64,000 nt of DNA from Photobacterium profundum (GCF_003026285.1 NZ_PYOD01000022.1:1-64000); one strand, 5' to 3'. Numbered from the stretch's first letter, positions 53,826-62,325 are shown. Translations and numbers: made by a program. Notes: a model not told the origin generated them from the letters alone.

Positions 53826-53900
53826 CCTGTTTACTCCATGTATGGCTTACATCATTATCTATTTCTGCCATCCTACTTGGTAGGCTTCGGTTTTTTTAAA

Positions 53901-53933
53901 TAACTTAGAGTTATTTTACATAACGTAGAGTTA
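53901..53933. promoter_or_regulatory. Two tandem operator-like repeats upstream of the amino-acid ABC operon
   Basis: TAACTTAGAGTTA (53901-53913) and TAACGTAGAGTTA (53921-53933) differ by one base and are spaced exactly 20 bases apart, two helical turns. The first is a perfect palindrome (TAACT-TAG-AGTTA). They lie about 75-110 bases upstream of the binding-protein start and 200 bases upstream of dnaA. They look like paired sites for a dimeric regulator; the protein is unknown. Confidence 0.6.
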
Positions 53934-54021
53934 GGTTTGATGGATCTTAGCTCAATGTTAATAGTATTGTGGGTAATGTCTGGGTAAATTGTGTTGATCC
54001 AATGCTTGATTGTGCAGTTTG

Positions 54022-54047
54022 TGTGAATAAGTCTGATCTTATTCACT
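54022..54047. promoter_or_regulatory. Inverted pair of DnaA boxes upstream of dnaA
   Basis: TGTGAATAA (54022-54030) fits the DnaA-box consensus TGTGNAWAA. TTATTCACT (54039-54047) is its inverted copy with one mismatch. The eight-base arms GTGAATAA and TTATTCAC are exactly complementary around an eight-base spacer. The pair lies about 90 bases upstream of the dnaA start, where DnaA autoregulation is expected. Six GATC sites between 53943 and 54074 surround it. Confidence 0.75.
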
Positions 54048-54137
54048 GGATCTGCGATCTCTTTGCTGGTGATCCAGAGCCAGCAGGTATAAAATTATAT
54101 CCCTTTTTGTGTTTTGTTACTCAGTGTGGAGTCGAAC

Positions 54138-55562
54138 TTGTCATCTTCGCTATGGTTGCAGTGCCTTCAACGTCTTCAAGAAGAGCTACCTGCGACAGAA
54201 TTCAGCATGTGGGTGCGACCCCTACAAGCTGAGTTAAACGATAATACGCTGACCCTTTTTGCGCCTAATCGTTTTGTTCTCGATTGGGTAAGGGATAAGT
54301 ACCTTAATAATATTAACCGTCTACTGAATGAATTCTGTGGGACGGATATACCGATCTTGCGTTTTGAAGTGGGCAGCCGACAAGTTGTTGTACCACCTTC
54401 TCAAAACATCGCACCAGCCGCACCAGCAGTGACGTTAGTGCGAAAACCATCACCTGCAACGAAAATATTGCAAGATGATGCGCCATCACGCTCATGGGAG
54501 CCGGCACCATCACCCGTGCAACCTGAATCGAAATCAGGTTATCGTTCGAATGTGAACCCTAAACATAATTTTAATAATTTTGTTGAAGGTAAATCGAATC
54601 AACTGGGTTTGGCTGCGTGTCGTCAAGTGTCTGATAATCCTGGTGCTGCGTATAACCCATTGTTTCTTTATGGCGGCACGGGGTTGGGTAAAACGCACTT
54701 ATTACATGCGGTTGGCAATGCGATTGCTGATCGTAAGCCCAATGCGCGCGTGGTTTACATGCACTCTGAACGTTTTGTTCAAGATATGGTGAAAGCCCTG
54801 CAAAATAACGCCATTGAAGAATTTAAGCGTTATTACCGCAGTGTTGATGCATTATTGATTGATGACATTCAATTCTTTGCTAATAAAGAACGTTCACAAG
54901 AAGAATTTTTTCATACCTTTAATGCTTTGCTTGAAGGTAACCAACAGATCATTTTGACATCCGACCGTTACCCTAGAGAAATCAATGGGGTAGAAGATCG
55001 TTTGAAATCACGTTTTGGTTGGGGATTAACTGTTGCGATTGAGCCACCAGAGTTAGAAACTCGGGTCGCTATCTTAATGAAGAAGGCTGAAAATCATAAT
55101 ATTCGACTGCCCGATGAAGTGGCATTCTTTATTGCTAAGCGTTTACGTTCAAACGTACGTGAGCTTGAAGGCGCATTGAATCGTGTTATCGCTAATGCCA
55201 ACTTCACGGGTCGTGCAATTACGATAGATTTTGTGCGTGAAGCCTTACGTGATTTACTCGCGCTGCAAGAAAAGCTTGTTACCATTGATAATATTCAGAA
55301 GACTGTTGCTGAATACTATAAAATAAAGATGTCAGACATGCTGTCGAAGCGTCGTTCACGTTCCGTGGCGCGACCGCGTCAAATGGCGATGGCACTGGCA
55401 AAAGAATTAACTAATCACAGTCTTCCTGAAATCGGTGATGCTTTTGGTGGGCGAGATCACACCACAGTCTTACATGCTTGCCGAAAAATAGTGCAGTTGC
55501 GTGAAGAAAGCCACGATATAAAAGAAGATTATTCAAACCTAATAAGAACATTATCGACCTGA
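54138..55562 (+). CDS. dnaA: Chromosomal replication initiator DnaA
   Basis: DnaA binds the boxes of oriC and unwinds the 13-mers. Domain I begins SSSLWLQCLQRLQEELPATE and contains WVRPLQAELND. The AAA+ domain has Walker A YGGTGLGKTHLLHAVGNA (near residue 175) and Walker B LLIDDIQFFANKE. Domain IV ends with the DNA-binding signature GGRDHTTVLHACRKI. The best start is a TTG at 54138, six bases after GGAG (54128-54131). It gives 474 residues and the N terminus seen in Vibrio. The open frame to 54114 has no better site. Confidence 0.97.
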   Translation: MSSSLWLQCLQRLQEELPATEFSMWVRPLQAELNDNTLTLFAPNRFVLDWVRDKYLNNINRLLNEFCGTDIPILRFEVGSRQVVVPPSQNIAPAAPAVTLVRKPSPATKILQDDAPSRSWEPAPSPVQPESKSGYRSNVNPKHNFNNFVEGKSNQLGLAACRQVSDNPGAAYNPLFLYGGTGLGKTHLLHAVGNAIADRKPNARVVYMHSERFVQDMVKALQNNAIEEFKRYYRSVDALLIDDIQFFANKERSQEEFFHTFNALLEGNQQIILTSDRYPREINGVEDRLKSRFGWGLTVAIEPPELETRVAILMKKAENHNIRLPDEVAFFIAKRLRSNVRELEGALNRVIANANFTGRAITIDFVREALRDLLALQEKLVTIDNIQKTVAEYYKIKMSDMLSKRRSRSVARPRQMAMALAKELTNHSLPEIGDAFGGRDHTTVLHACRKIVQLREESHDIKEDYSNLIRTLST

Positions 55563-55563
55563 T

Positions 55564-56664
55564 ATGAAATTTACCGTCGAACGCGAACATTTATTAAAGC
55601 CTTTGCAGCAGGTATCTGGTGCTTTAGGCGGTCGTCCTTCTTTACCTATCTTAGGTAACATTCTGCTTAAAGTGGAAGAGGGATACCTGTCGATGACAGG
55701 AACCGATTTAGAAGTCGAACTGATTGCAAAATTAGCACTAGAAGCTGATTTTGAAATTGGTGCAGTGACTGTGCCTTCTCGTAAGTTTCTCGATATTTGT
55801 CGTGGCTTGCCTGATAGCGCCAAGATTGCCGTTACGCTTGAAGGCGATCGTATTTTAATCCGTTCTGGTCGTAGTCGTTACTCACTATCGACATTGCCTG
55901 CCGCTGATTTTCCTAATATTGAAGATTGGCAGAGTGAAGTTGAGTTCACGTTACCGCAAGGTCGCATGAGCCAACTTATCCAAAGCACGCAATTTTCAAT
56001 GGCACATCAAGATGTACGTTACTACTTAAATGGCATGTTATTTGAAACTGACGGCAGCCATTTACGATCGGTTGCGACAGATGGCCACCGTATGGCGGTA
56101 TGCGCGATCGACTTAGCGCAAGAACTAGCAACTAAGCAGATTATTGTGCCGCGTAAAGGCGTATTGGAATTGGTACGCTTGCTAGATAACGCCGAAGCAA
56201 TGGTTGATATCCAAATTGGTAATTCGAATATCCGAGCAACCGTGAATAATTTTGTATTCACCTCGAAGCTAGTGGATGGGCGTTTTCCTGATTACCGCCG
56301 CGTTATGCCACAAAGCAGCAATAAGTTTGTAGAAGCAAGTTGTGACGAATTGCGTAAAGCATTTTCACGTGCTGCTATCTTATCAAACGAAAAATTCCGA
56401 GGTGTGCGCGTTAACTTGTCAAAAGGTGAAATGCGTATAACCGCCAATAACCCTGAGCAAGAAGAAGCGGAAGAGTTTCTTGATGTTGATTATCAGGGAG
56501 ATGACCTAGAAATCGGTTTTAACGTTAGCTATGTATTGGATGTGCTTAACACCTTAAAATGTGACCAAGTACGTTTGTCGCTAACCGATGCTAATGCCAG
56601 TGCATTAGTTGAAGATTGCGCCAATGATGAAGCGATGTATGTTGTGATGCCAATTAGATTATAA
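55564..56664 (+). CDS. dnaN: DNA polymerase III sliding clamp (beta subunit)
   Basis: DnaN is the ring clamp that holds DNA polymerase III on DNA. It has three repeated domains in 366 residues. The start MKFTVEREHLLKPLQQVSGALGG (core: FTVEREHLLKPLQ) and the C terminus YVVMPIRL, which includes the hydrophobic-cleft residues, are typical. It starts one base after dnaA, so the two are coupled. Confidence 0.98.
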   Translation: MKFTVEREHLLKPLQQVSGALGGRPSLPILGNILLKVEEGYLSMTGTDLEVELIAKLALEADFEIGAVTVPSRKFLDICRGLPDSAKIAVTLEGDRILIRSGRSRYSLSTLPAADFPNIEDWQSEVEFTLPQGRMSQLIQSTQFSMAHQDVRYYLNGMLFETDGSHLRSVATDGHRMAVCAIDLAQELATKQIIVPRKGVLELVRLLDNAEAMVDIQIGNSNIRATVNNFVFTSKLVDGRFPDYRRVMPQSSNKFVEASCDELRKAFSRAAILSNEKFRGVRVNLSKGEMRITANNPEQEEAEEFLDVDYQGDDLEIGFNVSYVLDVLNTLKCDQVRLSLTDANASALVEDCANDEAMYVVMPIRL

Positions 56665-56667
56665 AGC

Positions 56668-57747
56668 ATGGCACTTACTCGTTTAATCGTTAAAGACTTC
56701 AGAAACATTGAAGCGTGTGACTTAGCTTTGTCACCACGCTTCAATTTTTTGGTTGGCGCGAACGGCAGTGGAAAAAACAGTGTATTGGAAGCTATCCATT
56801 ATCTGGGACATGGTCGTTCGTTCCGAAGCCACCTTACCAGTCGTGTTATTCGTCATGAGCAACAAGAGTTGTTTATTCATGGGCGCGTACTGACTGACAA
56901 TCAATTAGAACTTCCGCTGGGCATCAATAAAAAACGTGATGGCACAACGGAAGTGAAAGTTTCTGGTGAAAGTGGTCAAAAGCTATCGCAATTAGCCCAA
57001 GTATTGCCCCTGCAATTGATCACACCTGAAGGGTTTGAGCTTTTGATTGGTGGGCCGAAATATCGTCGATCTTTTATTGATTGGGGTGTGTTTCATATAG
57101 AACCGAAGTTCTATAATGCTTGGAGCCGTATTAAGCGACTCACCAAACAACGCAATGCATTGTTAAAAACAGCACGCAGCTACCGTGAACTCAGTTATTG
57201 GGATCAAGAGTTAGCAGTGTTAGCTGAAGAAATCAGTGTATGGCGAGACGAATACCTTATTGCGGTAAAACAAAAAGCGGCTGAAATCTGCCAAGGTTTT
57301 TTACCTGAGTATGAAATCCAGTTGTCTTATTACCGTGGTTGGGAGAAAGAAACCCCTTATGCTGAGCTGCTAAAACGTAATTTTGAGCGTGATTGTCAGC
57401 TTGGCTATACCGTAAATGGTCCGCATAAGGCTGATTTACGAATGAAGGTGGCTGGTACGCCTGTTGAAGATGTGTTGTCGCGTGGACAACTTAAACTGAT
57501 GGTATGCGCATTACGTTTAGCGCAAGGACTTCATCTAACAGAAGCAACGGGCAAACAGTGTATTTACCTTCTTGATGATTTTGCTTCCGAGCTGGATAGC
57601 CATCGGCGTGCGCTGTTAGCGCAACGGTTAAAAGAAACCAACGCCCAGGTTTTCATTAGTGCGATCAGTGATGAACAAATTACAGATATGCATGATGAAA
57701 ATGGCAAGATGTTTCATGTGGAACACGGTAAAATAACCGCAGGATAA
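56668..57747 (+). CDS. recF: DNA replication and repair protein RecF
   Basis: RecF is an SMC/ABC-type ATPase that loads RecA at gaps, with RecO and RecR. Most motifs are normal: the signature LSRGQLKLMVCALRLAQ and Walker B IYLLDDFASELDSH. The Walker A loop, however, reads GANGSGKNS at residues 30-38, with Asn37 in place of the usual Thr (codon AAC at 56776-56778). It has 359 residues and starts three bases after dnaN. A near-match to parS lies at 57710-57725 in its 3' end. Confidence 0.96.
   Translation: MALTRLIVKDFRNIEACDLALSPRFNFLVGANGSGKNSVLEAIHYLGHGRSFRSHLTSRVIRHEQQELFIHGRVLTDNQLELPLGINKKRDGTTEVKVSGESGQKLSQLAQVLPLQLITPEGFELLIGGPKYRRSFIDWGVFHIEPKFYNAWSRIKRLTKQRNALLKTARSYRELSYWDQELAVLAEEISVWRDEYLIAVKQKAAEICQGFLPEYEIQLSYYRGWEKETPYAELLKRNFERDCQLGYTVNGPHKADLRMKVAGTPVEDVLSRGQLKLMVCALRLAQGLHLTEATGKQCIYLLDDFASELDSHRRALLAQRLKETNAQVFISAISDEQITDMHDENGKMFHVEHGKITAG
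57710..57725. promoter_or_regulatory. Near-consensus parS-like site inside recF
   Basis: TGTTTCATGTGGAACA differs from TGTTTCACGTGAAACA at two positions. It lies in codons for MFHVEH near the recF C terminus. The arms are not fully symmetric, so it is a weaker candidate than the three sites at 61.0-62.6 kb. Confidence 0.35.
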
Positions 57748-57766
57748 TTAAAGCGAGAGTAACTCA

Positions 57767-60184
57767 ATGTCCAACAATTACGATTCATCAAGCATTAAAG
57801 TGCTTAAAGGCCTTGATGCCGTACGTAAGCGCCCAGGGATGTATATTGGCGATACTGATGACGGTACTGGTTTGCACCATATGGTGTTTGAGGTCGTCGA
57901 TAACTCTATCGATGAAGCTCTTGCTGGTCACTGTGAAGACATTATTATCACAATCCACGAGGATAACTCTGTTTCTGTCAGTGATGACGGACGTGGTATT
58001 CCAACCGATATTCATGAAGAAGAAGGTGTATCTGCCGCTGAAGTAATCATGACGGTACTGCACGCGGGTGGTAAATTTGATGATAACTCATACAAAGTCT
58101 CTGGCGGCCTACACGGTGTAGGTGTCTCTGTTGTGAATGCGCTATCTGAAAAGGTAGAGCTAACAATTTATCGTCACGGTTCAATTCATCACCAAATTTA
58201 CCATCACGGTGTGCCAGATAAGCCACTTGAAGCGATCGGTGAGACAGACAAGACCGGTACGCGTATTCGTTTCTGGCCAAGTGAAGATACATTTACCAAT
58301 GTTGTTTTCCACTATGAAATTTTGGCTAAGCGTCTTCGCGAGTTATCGTTCCTTAACTCTGGCGTATCTATTCGCTTGATTGACGAGCGTGAAGAAGGCA
58401 AGCAAGACCACTTCATGTATGAAGGTGGTATCAAGGCGTTTGTTGAACACTTGAACCGCAACAAAACACCAATTCACTCGAAAGTGTTCCATTTTGACTT
58501 TGAACGTGAAGATGGCATTTCGGTTGAAGTTGCTATGCAGTGGAATGATGGTTTCCAAGAAGGCATCTATTGTTTCACTAACAACATCCCACAGCGTGAT
58601 GGTGGCAGTCACTTAGCGGGTTTCCGTGGCGCGTTAACGCGTACGTTAAATACGTTTATGGATAAAGAAGGCTATTCTAAAAAAGAAAAGACTTCGACAT
58701 CTGGTGATGATGCGCGTGAAGGTCTAACGGCTGTTGTTTCCGTTAAAGTACCTGATCCTAAGTTTTCAAGCCAAACTAAAGACAAACTGGTATCAAGCGA
58801 AGTGAAACCTGCTGTTGAATCAGCAATGAATGAAAAACTGAGTGAATTCTTATTAGAGAATCCATCAGACGCGAAAATTGTTTGTAGTAAAATTATTGAT
58901 GCATCTCGTGCACGTGAAGCTGCGCGTAAAGCACGTGAAATGACACGTCGTAAAGGTGCGCTTGATCTTGCTGGTTTGCCGGGTAAATTGGCAGACTGCC
59001 AAGAAAAAGATCCTGCACTATCTGAATTATACATAGTGGAAGGGGACTCTGCTGGCGGTTCAGCTAAGCAGGGGCGTAACCGTAAAAATCAGGCAATCTT
59101 ACCGCTTAAAGGTAAAATCCTTAACGTTGAAAAAGCACGTTTTGATAAGATGCTGTCTTCTCAAGAAGTGGCAACACTGATTACCGCAATGGGTTGTGGT
59201 ATCGGACGTGATGAATATAACCCAGACAAATTGCGTTACCACAACATCATCATCATGACTGATGCCGATGTCGATGGTTCTCACATCCGTACGCTGTTAT
59301 TGACATTCTTCTACCGTCAAATGCCAGAGCTGATTGAACGTGGTCACATCTATATTGCTCAGCCACCACTTTACAAAGTGAAGAAAGGTAAGCAAGAGCA
59401 ATACATAAAAGATGATGAAGACATGGATCAATACCAAGTGTCTCTAGCATTAGATAACGCATCATTGTTTGCAACTGAAGGTGCACCAGCTATTACTGGC
59501 TTAGCACTAGAAGAATTAGTAAAGCAATATAATGCAGGCATGAAGCTGATTGAGCGCATGAGTCGTCGTTATCCATTACTGATGTTAAATGAGTTTGCAT
59601 ACCAACCTCGTCTTTCTATCGATATGCTAAGTGATGAAACAGCAATCGAAGCGTGGGCTACACCATTAGTTGCAGCGTTGAATGAAAAGCAATCTGGTGA
59701 AAGCCAATACAGCTTTGCTATTCAGCGTGATGAAGAAAACAATGTTTCCTTACCGCAAGTGATTGTACGTACACACGGCGTTGAATACGATTACACGCTA
59801 AGCTATGACCTTTTAAATTCAAGAGAGTACAGCAAGTTAGCTGATCTTTCTGAAGCGCTAAATGGCCTATTAGAAGACAATGCTTACGTGCAACGTGGTG
59901 AGCGTAAACTATCGGTTTCAAGCTTTAAAGAAGGCTTAGATTGGTTGATTAAAGAGTCTCGTCGTGGTGTATACCTTCAGCGTTACAAAGGTCTGGGTGA
60001 GATGAACCCTGAACAACTGTGGGAAACGACAATGGATCCTGAATCTCGTCGTATGCTACAAGTAACGATTAACGATGCCGTTGCAGCTGATGAGTTGTTC
60101 ACCACACTAATGGGTGACCAAGTAGAACCTCGTCGTAACTTCATTGAAGAAAACGCACTGAAAGTGGCGAATCTAGACGTGTAG
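57767..60184 (+). CDS. gyrB: DNA gyrase subunit B
   Basis: GyrB is the ATPase subunit of gyrase, which introduces negative supercoils. The GHKL ATP site shows VDNSIDEALAGHC, DDGRGIPTDIHEEE and GGLHGVGVSVVNALS. The TOPRIM region has YIVEGDSAGGSAKQGRNRK and MTDADVDGSHIRTLLLTFFY. The 805-residue length includes the insert of about 165 residues typical of gammaproteobacterial GyrB. It ends the dnaA-dnaN-recF-gyrB cluster. Confidence 0.98.
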   Translation: MSNNYDSSSIKVLKGLDAVRKRPGMYIGDTDDGTGLHHMVFEVVDNSIDEALAGHCEDIIITIHEDNSVSVSDDGRGIPTDIHEEEGVSAAEVIMTVLHAGGKFDDNSYKVSGGLHGVGVSVVNALSEKVELTIYRHGSIHHQIYHHGVPDKPLEAIGETDKTGTRIRFWPSEDTFTNVVFHYEILAKRLRELSFLNSGVSIRLIDEREEGKQDHFMYEGGIKAFVEHLNRNKTPIHSKVFHFDFEREDGISVEVAMQWNDGFQEGIYCFTNNIPQRDGGSHLAGFRGALTRTLNTFMDKEGYSKKEKTSTSGDDAREGLTAVVSVKVPDPKFSSQTKDKLVSSEVKPAVESAMNEKLSEFLLENPSDAKIVCSKIIDASRAREAARKAREMTRRKGALDLAGLPGKLADCQEKDPALSELYIVEGDSAGGSAKQGRNRKNQAILPLKGKILNVEKARFDKMLSSQEVATLITAMGCGIGRDEYNPDKLRYHNIIIMTDADVDGSHIRTLLLTFFYRQMPELIERGHIYIAQPPLYKVKKGKQEQYIKDDEDMDQYQVSLALDNASLFATEGAPAITGLALEELVKQYNAGMKLIERMSRRYPLLMLNEFAYQPRLSIDMLSDETAIEAWATPLVAALNEKQSGESQYSFAIQRDEENNVSLPQVIVRTHGVEYDYTLSYDLLNSREYSKLADLSEALNGLLEDNAYVQRGERKLSVSSFKEGLDWLIKESRRGVYLQRYKGLGEMNPEQLWETTMDPESRRMLQVTINDAVAADELFTTLMGDQVEPRRNFIEENALKVANLDV

Positions 60185-60213
60185 AACGTTCGGTTTTAGC
60201 CTCGTAATAGTGT

Positions 60214-60244
60214 AAAACGCCACTTTTAGAGTGGCGTTTTTATT
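60214..60244 (+). terminator. Rho-independent terminator after gyrB
   Basis: AAAACGCCACT (60214-60224) pairs with AGTGGCGTTTT (60230-60240), followed by TATTA. Confidence 0.87.
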
Positions 60245-60295
60245 ACTTAAAATTCAATTAGTTATGTTTTTGTTGTGAGTTTTTAGTTTTTTACC

Positions 60296-60322
60296 CTTGG
60301 AAAATACCTTTCTTCCCCTTAT
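60296..60322 (+). promoter_or_regulatory. Heat-shock (sigma-32-like) promoter of ibpA
   Basis: CTTGGAA (60296-60302) and CCCCTTAT (60315-60322), separated by 12 bases, resemble the sigma-32 consensus CTTGAAA and CCCCATnT. They lie about 115 bases upstream of the ibpA start. The fit is good but not perfect. Confidence 0.65.
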
Positions 60323-60412
60323 ATCTATTGATGAAGAGCAAGACGCCTCAAGTAGGGTTATGTGCTTGGTTTGTCCTTATGGAAAATCACTTCATTACTT
60401 ATATTATTTATA

Positions 60413-60430
60413 TTGCTTCATTAGAAGGAT
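60413..60430 (+). promoter_or_regulatory. ROSE-type RNA thermometer of ibpA
   Basis: In the mRNA, UUGCUUC (60413-60419) can pair with GAAGGAU (60424-60430) around an AUUA loop. That places UUGCU opposite AGGAU, including the G-G opposition typical of ROSE elements of small heat-shock genes. The paired AAGGA is the ribosome-binding site, eight bases before the ATG at 60438. Heat melting would free it. Pairing is seen in the sequence; function is inferred from the E. coli ibpA thermometer. Confidence 0.7.
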
Positions 60431-60437
60431 AGGTATT

Positions 60438-60875
60438 ATGCGCAACGTAGATTTCACTCCTCTTTATCGTTCAGCTATTGGCTTTGATCGTTTATTCAAT
60501 CAAATGGAAAAAAATGTGAGTAACGCAAATACTGGTTACCCGCCATATAACATTGAGCAACAAGATGATAATCACTACCGTATAACAATGGCTGTTGCAG
60601 GCTTTGCTGAAGAACAACTCGATATTACACAGCAACAGAATAAACTGATTGTGCGCGGTATTCGCGAAGGTGAAAAAGAAGAACGCCAGTATTTATATCA
60701 AGGTATTGCTGAACGTGATTTTGAGCGTAAGTTCCAGCTCGCTGATTATGTCAAAGTTATCGATGCACAAATGGTGAATGGTTTACTTCATATTGATCTG
60801 GAACGAGAAATCCCAGAAGAGCAGCAACCAAGAAAAATTGCCATTAATGGTCGTCGTATCGTTGAGGATGAATAA
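60438..60875 (+). CDS. ibpA: Small heat-shock protein IbpA (Hsp20 family)
   Basis: IbpA holds denatured proteins in a refoldable state. The start RNVDFTPLYRSAIGFDRLF and the YPPYNIEQQDDNHYRITMAVAG segment match E. coli IbpA (cores quoted: TPLYRSAIGFDRLF and YPPYNIE). The alpha-crystallin domain (about residues 35-125) includes YLYQGIAERDFERKFQL, and a C-terminal tail has the PRKIAI anchor. The frame opens at 60297, but the ATG at 60438 follows AAGGA and gives 145 residues. It is preceded by a sigma-32-like promoter and a ROSE-like thermometer. Confidence 0.95.
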   Translation: MRNVDFTPLYRSAIGFDRLFNQMEKNVSNANTGYPPYNIEQQDDNHYRITMAVAGFAEEQLDITQQQNKLIVRGIREGEKEERQYLYQGIAERDFERKFQLADYVKVIDAQMVNGLLHIDLEREIPEEQQPRKIAINGRRIVEDE

Positions 60876-60907
60876 AGGCTAAGTCACTTTATTCATAAAA
60901 GAGTAGT

Positions 60908-60934
60908 GAAGGTCAGCTTATGCTGACCTTTTTT
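60908..60934 (+). terminator. Rho-independent terminator after ibpA
   Basis: AAGGTCAGC (60909-60917) pairs with GCTGACCTT (60922-60930) around TTAT, followed by TTTT. Confidence 0.87.
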
Positions 60935-60991
60935 GTATTTATCGCTTTGGCTTACAAGCTGACCAGCCATTGTTAAAAAATCTGCTATCAG

Positions 60992-61007
60992 TGTTTCATG
61001 TGAAACA
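60992..61007. promoter_or_regulatory. parS centromere site 1
   Basis: TGTTTCATGTGAAACA differs at one centre base from the universal ParB site TGTTTCACGTGAAACA. It is intergenic, between ibpA and avtA, about 14.2 kb from the right end of oriC. Confidence 0.88.
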
Positions 61008-61074
61008 TTGCGAAAGGAAATCGTTGAGCTTTAATAAAAAATAGGCGGTATTGCTATCACCCATTCTTGATTAA

Positions 61075-62325
61075 TTAGCCTTCAGCATACGCCTTGGCAA
61101 CTTCTTCAGCGATAACTGCAATGCCTTTTTGCATATCTTCGCTACTTTGAACATAGTTCATTCGCAAGCATTCATGACCGTGTTGCCAGTCATCATCTAA
61201 GCCAATAAAAAAGTATTCGCCTGGAACAATTAATACTCCACGTACTTTTAAGCGACGATAGAGTTCCATTGTCGTAATCGGTAACCCTTTAAACCATAAC
61301 CATAAGAACATCGCGCCTTCGGGTTTATGAATACGAAAACGTGGGTCTGTAATCGCAGTTTGTAATAGCTTTACCGCATCCTGTGATTTTTGTAAGTAAA
61401 AAGGTTTGATAACTTTTTCACTTAACGTAAGTAAATCATTTCTCTCCATCATCTTATTGATGATGGCCGGACCAACGCTCCCTGGTGCTAAACTGAGTAC
61501 GCCATTCATATTGGTTATTGCTGTAGTGATTTCTTCACTCGCTATTACAATGCCACAGCGAACGCCCGGTAAACCCAATTTTGAAAGGCTCATACATAGA
61601 ATGGTATTCTCATTCCAGAAAGGGGTAACATCAGCAAAAATAATATCAGGAAACGGTATGCCATAAGCATTATCAATGATTAATGGAATCTTGTGTTCTT
61701 GAGCCAGCTGATCTAAATGGTGAACCTCTTCATCGGTGAGTACATTACCAGTTGGATTCGTTGGGCGAGAGGCGCAAATAACCCCGATACTGCTATCGAC
61801 TTTTAACTCTTTAAAGTCGATGTGGTATTTGAATTGACCGTTATCCAGTAAGGTGATCTCTGGATGATAAGAAATAAACATATCATCGCTTAATCCTGAA
61901 TCGCCGTAGCCAATATATTCAGGTGCTAACGGGAGTAATACTTTTTTCTTGCTGCCGTCTGGAAACTCCCCAGCCAGCAAATTGAAAAGGTTAAAGAATG
62001 CACTCTGGCTACCGTTTGTTAGCGCAATATTTTTCGCGCTAATATCCCAGCCATACGTGTCACGGAGCAAATCGGCGAGGGCAGTGATGAAGGTATTTTT
62101 CCCTTGGGGTCCATCATAATTTGTCATTGCCGCTGCGAGTTCACCCGTACTAACCATCTCTTTGGCTATATCGTTAAAGTAATCCACCATGAAGGGAATT
62201 TGTGCGGGATTGCCGCCACCTAGCATGATTGCGTCTGGATTTCTTAAGCCATCATTCAAGTCATCCATCAATTGAGTGATACCTGAATAACGAGCGAACT
62301 TATCTCCGAATGTAGAAAACTCCAT
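61075..62325 (-). CDS. avtA: Valine-pyruvate aminotransferase
   Basis: AvtA transfers an amino group between valine and pyruvate, giving alanine and 2-oxoisovalerate. The PLP fold-type I enzyme has GGGNPAQIPFM near the start, SNPTGN-type ASRPTNPTGNVL, the cofactor contact IIDNAYGIPFPD, and the PLP lysine in CMSLSKLGLPGVRCG. At 416 residues it matches E. coli AvtA (417). It is flanked by parS sites on both sides. Confidence 0.95.
   Translation of the reverse strand: MEFSTFGDKFARYSGITQLMDDLNDGLRNPDAIMLGGGNPAQIPFMVDYFNDIAKEMVSTGELAAAMTNYDGPQGKNTFITALADLLRDTYGWDISAKNIALTNGSQSAFFNLFNLLAGEFPDGSKKKVLLPLAPEYIGYGDSGLSDDMFISYHPEITLLDNGQFKYHIDFKELKVDSSIGVICASRPTNPTGNVLTDEEVHHLDQLAQEHKIPLIIDNAYGIPFPDIIFADVTPFWNENTILCMSLSKLGLPGVRCGIVIASEEITTAITNMNGVLSLAPGSVGPAIINKMMERNDLLTLSEKVIKPFYLQKSQDAVKLLQTAITDPRFRIHKPEGAMFLWLWFKGLPITTMELYRRLKVRGVLIVPGEYFFIGLDDDWQHGHECLRMNYVQSSEDMQKGIAVIAEEVAKAYAEG

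Noticed and set aside
53866..53898. CCTAC-TTG-GTAGG hairpin followed by a T run, as a plus-strand terminator
   Set aside because: The stem is only five pairs with a three-base loop, and the T run is separated from the stem by six bases. No plus-strand gene ends just before it.
53960..54232. Open frame on the plus strand across the dnaA start region
   Set aside because: It overlaps the dnaA regulatory region and dnaA in another frame, has no ribosome site and no protein-like features.
61020..61074. Terminator after avtA
   Set aside because: The region has a T run on the minus strand, but I could not find a stem of more than a few base pairs.
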